Of a stretch of DNA of 64,000 nucleotides, positions 59,508 to 64,000 are shown piece after piece. Each line of letters starts with the position of its first letter. Within the stretch, counting starts at the first letter, position 1. Origin of the DNA: an uncultured Eubacteriales bacterium (GTDB lineage: Bacteria; Bacillota; Clostridia; Oscillospirales; Oscillospiraceae); the NCBI GenBank assembly GCA_900543625.1, contig UQSF01000002.1:62001-126000 (forward strand), given 5' to 3'. Below the pieces are notes generated by a model. The model had not been told where the DNA came from. It saw only the letters and a program-made list of their open reading frames with translations, and searched no databases. A program made the translations under genes and the position numbers.

Positions 59508-59523
59508 CTTACGATTCTGTAAG
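59508..59523. promoter_or_regulatory. BceR-box-like inverted repeat
   Basis: CTTACGATTCTGTAAG: TTACG-N4-TGTAA, one mismatch from the TnACA-N4-TGTAA pattern reported for BceR-like regulators. It lies three bases from the kinase stop and upstream of the bceAB promoter. Confidence 0.55.
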
Positions 59524-59525
59524 GC

Positions 59526-60509
59526 TCACTCGACCTCGAGCGCGTCCTGCTCGAGCCCGATGCGCACCGTCGTGCCCACGCCGGGCGTCGAGACGATGGT
59601 GATCGAGTGACCGAGCTTTGCAAGGATGCGCCGGCAGAGGTACAGCCCGATGCCGGTCGCGCGCTTATCCGTGCGGCCGTTGCTGCCGGTGTAGCCCTTT
59701 TCAAACACGCGCGGCAGATCCTCGGGCGCGATGCCGATGCCCGTGTCGCGGATGCACAGCGTCTTCGGCGCTTCGAGCGTGATGGAGACCGAGCCGCTGC
59801 GCGTATACTTGAGGGCGTTGGAGAGCACCTGCTCGATGACGAACAGCAGCCACTTCTCATCCGTGACGACGCTGACATTCAGCGGCGTATACTCCAGACG
59901 CAGCTTGCGCCGGATGAACTGGGACGCGAACTTGCGCACCGCCTGCCGGACGATATCGTCGAGCGCGTAGTTGCGGATGACATAGTCCGACGACGGGCTC
60001 TCGAGCCGCAGATAGCCGAGCACCATCTCCACATATTGCTCCACGCTCTGCAGCTGCTCGAGCAGCGCACGCTGCTCGTCCGTGTCCGCATCCTGCAGCA
60101 GCAGGCGCATGGCGGCGATGGGCGTCTTGATCTGGTGCGCCCAGACGGTGTAGTACTCAACCAAGTCCTGATAGCTGCGCTGGCTGCGGGTCATCTGCGC
60201 GCGGCGGTCGGCATCAAGCGCGCGCACGAGCGCCTGATACTGCGCCTCAAGCGCGCCGTCCGGCTCGGGCAGCTGCTCGGTGCTGAGCGTGATCTCCTGC
60301 TCCAGCCGCCGCAGCAGGCGCAGGCGCACGGCAAAACGCCGGTAATCGACCGCAAGCCAGACCAGCAGCAAAAACAGGCACACAAGCGCCGCATACCCCA
60401 CCGCGCCCAGCGGCAGCCGGTAGAGCCAGAAGATCAGCGCAAACACGGCCGTGTAGACCGTGAGCGCGATTACGACCTTGCGGTTTTCCTTCACATAAGC
60501 GCCAAACAT
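59526..60509 (-). CDS. BceS-like intramembrane-sensing histidine kinase
   Basis: 327 residues. Two N-terminal transmembrane helices (about 14-55) with almost no extracellular loop, the hallmark of kinases that sense through an ABC transporter. Phospho-acceptor His in VWAHQIKTPIAAMRLL, N-box VLSNALKYT, G-boxes DTGIGIAPEDL and TGIGLYLCRRI. GGGGGAG precedes the ATG at 60509, 13 bp after the regulator gene. Confidence 0.94.
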   Translation of the reverse strand: MFGAYVKENRKVVIALTVYTAVFALIFWLYRLPLGAVGYAALVCLFLLLVWLAVDYRRFAVRLRLLRRLEQEITLSTEQLPEPDGALEAQYQALVRALDADRRAQMTRSQRSYQDLVEYYTVWAHQIKTPIAAMRLLLQDADTDEQRALLEQLQSVEQYVEMVLGYLRLESPSSDYVIRNYALDDIVRQAVRKFASQFIRRKLRLEYTPLNVSVVTDEKWLLFVIEQVLSNALKYTRSGSVSITLEAPKTLCIRDTGIGIAPEDLPRVFEKGYTGSNGRTDKRATGIGLYLCRRILAKLGHSITIVSTPGVGTTVRIGLEQDALEVE

Positions 60510-60522
60510 GGCCGCTCCCCCC

Positions 60523-61194
60523 TCACTCGATGAGATAGCCGAGGCCTTTTTTCGTCGTGATGTAATCCGGCAGGCCGGCGGCCTCAAGCTTGCGGCGCAG
60601 ACGGGCGATGTTGACCGTGAGCGTGTTTTCGTCCACGAAGCTGTCCGTCTCCCAGAGCTTTTCCATGAGCGTCTCGCGGCTGACGACGCTGCCCTTGCGC
60701 TCGAGGAGCGTCTGCAGGATGCGGTAGTCGTTTTTCGTCAGCTCGATGCGCTGCCCCCGATACGTCAGGCTCGCGTCGGCCGTGTTGAGCACGGCGCCGC
60801 GATGCTCAAGCGTGGGCGCGGGCGCGGAAAAATCATACGTGCGGCGCAAAATCGCCTGGATCTTCGCCAGCAGCACGTTCAGATCAAAGGGCTTGGCGAT
60901 GAAATCATCCCCGCCCATGTTCATGGCCATGACGATGTTCATATTGTCCGACGCCGAGGAGAGAAACACGACCGGCACGTTCGACACGCGCCGCAGCTCC
61001 TGACACCAGTGGTAGCCGTTATAAAACGGCAGCGTGATGTCCAGCAGCACAAGCTGCGGATCGAACGCCGTGCACTCGGCGAGCACGTTGCGAAAATCCT
61101 CCGCGCAGCGCACGTCAAAGCCCCACGTCGTCAGGTGCTTTTGCAGCGCGGCGGCGATGGCCGCGTCATCCTCTACGATAAAAATGCGATGCAT
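60523..61194 (-). CDS. BceR-like response regulator (OmpR family)
   Basis: 223 residues. Receiver with acidic pair IVEDDAAI, phospho-acceptor Asp in LVLLDITLPFYNG and Lys in FIAKPFD; C-terminal winged helix (about 130-223) with ELTKNDYRILQTLLE, the recognition part VDENTLTVNIARLRRKLE and GYLIE end. Likely activates the bceAB promoter. First gene of the two-component pair; its promoter overlaps an upstream terminator. Confidence 0.95.
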   Translation of the reverse strand: MHRIFIVEDDAAIAAALQKHLTTWGFDVRCAEDFRNVLAECTAFDPQLVLLDITLPFYNGYHWCQELRRVSNVPVVFLSSASDNMNIVMAMNMGGDDFIAKPFDLNVLLAKIQAILRRTYDFSAPAPTLEHRGAVLNTADASLTYRGQRIELTKNDYRILQTLLERKGSVVSRETLMEKLWETDSFVDENTLTVNIARLRRKLEAAGLPDYITTKKGLGYLIE

Positions 61195-61211
61195 ACGATC
61201 ACCCCAAAAAG

Positions 61212-61244
61212 AAAATAGCAGGTACCGTTCGTACCTGCTATTTT
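61212..61244 (-). terminator. terminator of the YugP-like gene, overlapping the bceR promoter
   Basis: 14-bp perfect stem (AAAATAGCAGGTAC and complement, 5-nt loop) with minus-strand tail TTTTCTTTTTGG. Confidence 0.85.
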
Positions 61245-61268
61245 ACGATACTTTGCCGTCGATTGCAA
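61240..61268 (-). promoter_or_regulatory. promoter of bceRS
   Basis: TTGCAA, 17 bp, TAAAAT on the minus strand; the -10 lies in the first arm of the hairpin. Confidence 0.6.
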
Positions 61269-61276
61269 CGGCCGTG

Positions 61277-61981
61277 TCAATCCCGGCGGCGGTTTCCGTA
61301 GAGAAGGATCAGCCGCAGCAGCTGCGCGAACGACACCAGCAGCGCCGCGACATACGTCATGGCGGCTGCCCGCAGCACGCTGCGCGCACCGCGCAGCTCA
61401 TCGTCCGTGAGCAGGTTGCGCGACTCGATCGCCGCCAGCGCGCGGCGCGAGGCGTTGAACTCCACCGGCAGCGTCGCCAGCTGGAACACCGTCACAAGGC
61501 CGAAGAGCAAGATGCCCGCCCAGACGAGCGCCGTCCAGTTGAAGATCAGCCCCGCAATGAGCAGCGGCCACGAGAGATTGGAGCCGATGCGCGTAGCCGG
61601 GATGATGGCCGCGCGGATGCGGATGGGCGCGTAATCGGTCGCGTACTGCACGGCATGGCCCGCCTCGTGCGCCGCGACGCCGACGGCCGCGATCGACGCG
61701 ACGCCATACACTTCGTCCGAGAGGCGGATAACCTTCGCCTGCGGGTCGAAGTGGTCGGTGAGCTTGCCGGAGATGTGCTCGATGCGCACGTCGGTGATGC
61801 CGTTTGCCTGCAGGATGCGCTGCGCCGCCTGCGCGCCGGTCAGCCCGCTCGTGCAGCGCACGCCGGCATAGCGCGAAAACGCGCTCTTGACCTGGACCTG
61901 CGCGATGAGCGCGATGAGCAGCGCCGGCACGACCAGCACCAGATACGTCATATCAAAGCCATAATAATAACCATTGTACAT
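61277..61981 (-). CDS. YugP-like membrane zinc metallopeptidase
   Basis: 234 residues, PF04298 family. Short N-terminal transmembrane helix, zinc motif VAAHEAGHAVQYA (HEAGH, about residue 105), then two to three further helices with NLSWPLLIAGLIF and PVEFNASRRA. Physiological substrate unknown; probably membrane-associated quality control. The ATG at 61981 is preferred because AAAGGA lies eight bases before it; an ATG nine bases earlier would overlap the ribosome site. Monocistronic. Confidence 0.92.
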   Translation of the reverse strand: MYNGYYYGFDMTYLVLVVPALLIALIAQVQVKSAFSRYAGVRCTSGLTGAQAAQRILQANGITDVRIEHISGKLTDHFDPQAKVIRLSDEVYGVASIAAVGVAAHEAGHAVQYATDYAPIRIRAAIIPATRIGSNLSWPLLIAGLIFNWTALVWAGILLFGLVTVFQLATLPVEFNASRRALAAIESRNLLTDDELRGARSVLRAAAMTYVAALLVSFAQLLRLILLYGNRRRD

Positions 61982-62010
61982 GGCAGTCATCCTTTCTGAT
62001 TCGTGCTGCT

Positions 62011-62039
62011 ATTGTACCGCCAAAGCGCGCGCGCGTCAA
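62011..62039 (-). promoter_or_regulatory. sigma-70 promoter of the YugP-like gene
   Basis: TTGACG, 17-bp GC-rich spacer, TACAAT on the minus strand. The rest of 61982-62285 holds an AT-rich stretch (62040-62140) with a weak plus-strand TATACT, a GC-rich patch, and the hairpin at 62242; no gene is seen. Confidence 0.85.
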
Positions 62040-62241
62040 CCGGGACAAGCATTTGTATATTGTGTGGTATTTTCCCGAAAAAATATCCCCCCACCGGGCT
62101 TGTGCGGCGCACATTTTTTGTTATACTAATATCAAGCCAACGGTGCAGCGGCGGCAGGCACAGGCCGCCGCCGCATCACGGCAGATCCCAAAGCAAACCT
62201 TCCTTCTTCCCCGTTCCCCATTCCCTTCTTCCCATCGCGCG

Positions 62242-62274
62242 CGAACCCCCCGAACAGTTTGTTCGGGGGGTTCG
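62242..62274. terminator. terminator-like hairpin after the SLH protein gene
   Basis: 14-bp stem (CGAACCCCCCGAAC and complement, 5-nt loop), 11 bp after the stop. The T-run (CTTTTTC) is on the plus side; the minus side lacks one. Confidence 0.6.
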
Positions 62275-62285
62275 GCTTTTTCGTG

Positions 62286-64000
62286 TTACTTTCCGATGTA
62301 TGCGCTGAGGATGGCGGCCATCTCGGCGCGGGTCGCACCGCCGTTCGGCGCGAGGTGGCTGCTGTCGCGGCCGACGATGAGCCGGCGCGCATTCGCCCAC
62401 TGCATCGCATCCATCGCCCAGGTCGGGATCTGTCCGGCATCGCTGTAGGCGGAAAGGTCTGCGCGCGCCGTCACATCCGCGCCGGTGAAGGCCGCATAGC
62501 CATAGAGCATGACGGCCGCCTGTGCGCGCGTGATCGCAGCGTTCGGGCGGAACGTACCGTCGCCGAAGCCGGAGACGATCCCGTTTTGCGCCGCCCAGAC
62601 AATGGCATCGGTGTACCAGCAGCCTGCCGGGACATCCGTGAACGGGCTCTCGCCCGTGACAGCCGGCTCGCCCGCCATCGCATAGAGGATGACCGCGAGC
62701 ATCGCGCGGCTCAGCTGCTGATCCGGCGCGAAGGTCTTCTCGTCCATGCCGACCATGAGGCCGCGGGTATACACGCGCTTGATGGCGCTGTATGCCCAGT
62801 GGTTCGTCACGTCCGTGAACGGCAGGAACATTCCCGGCTCATCCATATAGTCGGCGGTGAAGAACACCTCGATCACGTCACCGTCCGAGAGCCGGCAGTC
62901 TTGCATGGCAACGTCCGGGAACTCCCCATTGACGCGAAAGACCCAGCCGGAATTCGGCCCCTTGCTGAACTCGGCCACTTTCGTGCCGTCCGGCTTGATG
63001 ACGGCCTGCACATAGCTTCCCTTCGCCTCATAGCTGTAGCCGTTGGCCGTGAGCACCTGCCGGAACACATCCATCGCCGTCGTGCCCTCCGGCAGGTCGC
63101 CGATCACGGACGGCGTGATCCACATTTCCGTGTCCGTGTGCAGCTGGAAGGTAACGCTGAGCGCCTTGTGATCCGGCTCGACCGGCGTGGGATCCACGGG
63201 CGTCGGAGTGACCGGCTCCGTGCCGGGCACCGTCAGCTCCACGGACACCGGCTGGCAGCTCAGTGCCTGAAAGTCCTTGTTGTCCGGATAGCGTGCGGCA
63301 TACTTGCCGAGCGTCTCACTCGAGAGTTCGCTGCTGACCGTAACGGTCTTGTCCCCCGCCGCGCGGGTCACGAGCAGGTTTTCATGGCTGATAACGTCCG
63401 GATCCGTCGAGCGGAACAGCCGCCATTGCTCGCTTTCCGTCCAGCCGTCCATCGCCACGGGGACGATGCCGCGGTTGGTCTGGTCGGCAATGTCATACAC
63501 CCAGACGAGCTGGCCGTCCGCATCCAGATACACCTCGCGGAAGGCGTGCAGGTCGGTGAGAATGTTCTTTGCGTCCGTGTTGGCGTTGCGGATGCCGTCA
63601 AAGTAGTGCGCCTTGACCGCAGCCATGAGCGCGAGCTCCGCGTCGATCTCCTGCTGCGTGAGCGGCTGGACGGCGATCAGGAAGCTGCGCGAGGCCGACA
63701 CGCCGCTGTCGCTGTCCGTGATCGTCACCGTGACGGTGACATCCTTGGCAGCCTCACCGGGCAGCGGGCGGTAGACCTCCGCACGCGCGGCATTGTTCAC
63801 ATCCGGCGGCACGATGGTGTCGGCATCGCTGCTCGTGATGGTCACGGGAGTGTACTTGCCGTCCACGCCGAAGTCGCGCGTGGTCGGGAAATGAATGTCA
63901 TTGGCTGCGAGATACTTGCCGTCGCGCTGCGTGAGGGGCAGGCCCGTCACGGCATCGCGCAGGCCGCCGTAGGATGCAAAGCCCGCGTCGAGCTTTGCAA
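62286..64000 (-). CDS. surface protein with atrophied-Ig-like region, DUF4430 and three SLH domains (5' end outside window)
   Basis: The reading frame stays open to the window edge, so the N-terminus and signal peptide lie beyond 64000; 571 codons including the stop are visible. Order from the right: Ig-like/bacterial repeat region (SDSGVSASRSFLIAVQPLTQQ is an inter-repeat strand), a Pro/Thr linker, DUF4430 with GPNSGWVFRVNGEFPD and LSDGDVIEVFFTADY, then three S-layer-homology repeats (FTDVTNHWAYSAIKRVYTRG, FTDVPAGCWYTDAIVWAAQNG, ...WAMDAMQWANARRLIVG). SLH domains bind pyruvylated wall polymers. It is a second DUF4430 protein besides the lipoprotein at 31702. Confidence 0.88.
   Translation of the reverse strand, partial: AKLDAGFASYGGLRDAVTGLPLTQRDGKYLAANDIHFPTTRDFGVDGKYTPVTITSSDADTIVPPDVNNAARAEVYRPLPGEAAKDVTVTVTITDSDSGVSASRSFLIAVQPLTQQEIDAELALMAAVKAHYFDGIRNANTDAKNILTDLHAFREVYLDADGQLVWVYDIADQTNRGIVPVAMDGWTESEQWRLFRSTDPDVISHENLLVTRAAGDKTVTVSSELSSETLGKYAARYPDNKDFQALSCQPVSVELTVPGTEPVTPTPVDPTPVEPDHKALSVTFQLHTDTEMWITPSVIGDLPEGTTAMDVFRQVLTANGYSYEAKGSYVQAVIKPDGTKVAEFSKGPNSGWVFRVNGEFPDVAMQDCRLSDGDVIEVFFTADYMDEPGMFLPFTDVTNHWAYSAIKRVYTRGLMVGMDEKTFAPDQQLSRAMLAVILYAMAGEPAVTGESPFTDVPAGCWYTDAIVWAAQNGIVSGFGDGTFRPNAAITRAQAAVMLYGYAAFTGADVTARADLSAYSDAGQIPTWAMDAMQWANARRLIVGRDSSHLAPNGGATRAEMAAILSAYIGK

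Overview
The window is a GC-rich stretch of chromosome from a spore-forming member of the Firmicutes, most likely an Oscillospirales/Oscillospiraceae-type gut clostridium. The evidence is: SpoIIGA and pro-sigma-E side by side, a PdaB-like deacetylase, HPr with the regulatory Ser region, a ZnuABC/Zur operon, a BceRS/BceAB-type module, split transketolase, CarD, NiaR with its 3H domain, an ECF transporter and S-layer-homology repeats. No tRNA, rRNA, CRISPR array, phage gene or transposase was seen. Many promoters are near-consensus sigma-70 type with a 17-bp spacer, and most transcription units end in strong hairpins.

Layout. 1-9.2 kb (minus): uvrC-rsmD-coaD and a coiled-coil protein; ptsH; fumC-malic enzyme-mutS2. 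9.2-13.5 kb (minus): C39-like peptidase, an O-antigen-ligase-like membrane protein with a lipoprotein, and a NusG-domain-II/Gx-transporter pair. 13.6-20.6 kb (plus): an FHA-SEDS glycan polymerase fused protein with its transpeptidase partner, then ABC-F, YdcF, HAD and DUF975 genes. 20.6-28.5 kb: dus, deacetylase, NYN-LOTUS protein, IT-superfamily ion/organic-acid transporter, cytidylate-kinase-like protein, M3 peptidase and an MBL-fold hydrolase. 28.5-34.2 kb (minus): a six-gene, translationally coupled operon encoding a dockerin-bearing alpha/alpha-toroid protein, a membrane-anchored cohesin, a DUF4430 lipoprotein and a complete ECF importer (T, fused AA', S). 34.4-36 kb: spoIIGA-sigE. 36-39 kb: zur-znuACB. 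39-46.7 kb: carD, a zinc-ribbon-like membrane protein, glyA, tspO, an EEP-family phosphodiesterase, galK and split transketolase. 46.8-50.8 kb: pncB-niaR, then a PTS_EIIC_2 membrane protein under a 38-bp perfect palindrome, and a TetR gene. 51-54.7 kb (minus): two 2-hydroxyacyl-CoA-dehydratase-type subunits, a small membrane protein and a FadR-type regulator, with two TGGTnnnACCA operators upstream. 55-64 kb: CBS-domain pyrophosphatase, BceAB/RS-type module, YugP-like metallopeptidase, and the C-terminal part of a DUF4430-SLH surface protein that runs off the right end.

Two things stand out. First, the 28.5-34.2 kb operon looks like a surface capture-and-import machine. Its alpha/alpha toroid and DUF4430 domains correspond to the two halves of animal transcobalamin/intrinsic factor, here on separate polypeptides with a dockerin and a cohesin encoded next to each other and an ECF importer in the same transcript; a corrinoid ligand is an inference. 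Second, a ~195-bp intergenic element occurs at 43.5 and 50.8 kb, with a fragment at 40.4 kb. Its predicted stems are kept by compensatory base changes between copies, and each full copy is bracketed by two near-identical copies of the local terminator hairpin, a different hairpin at each locus.
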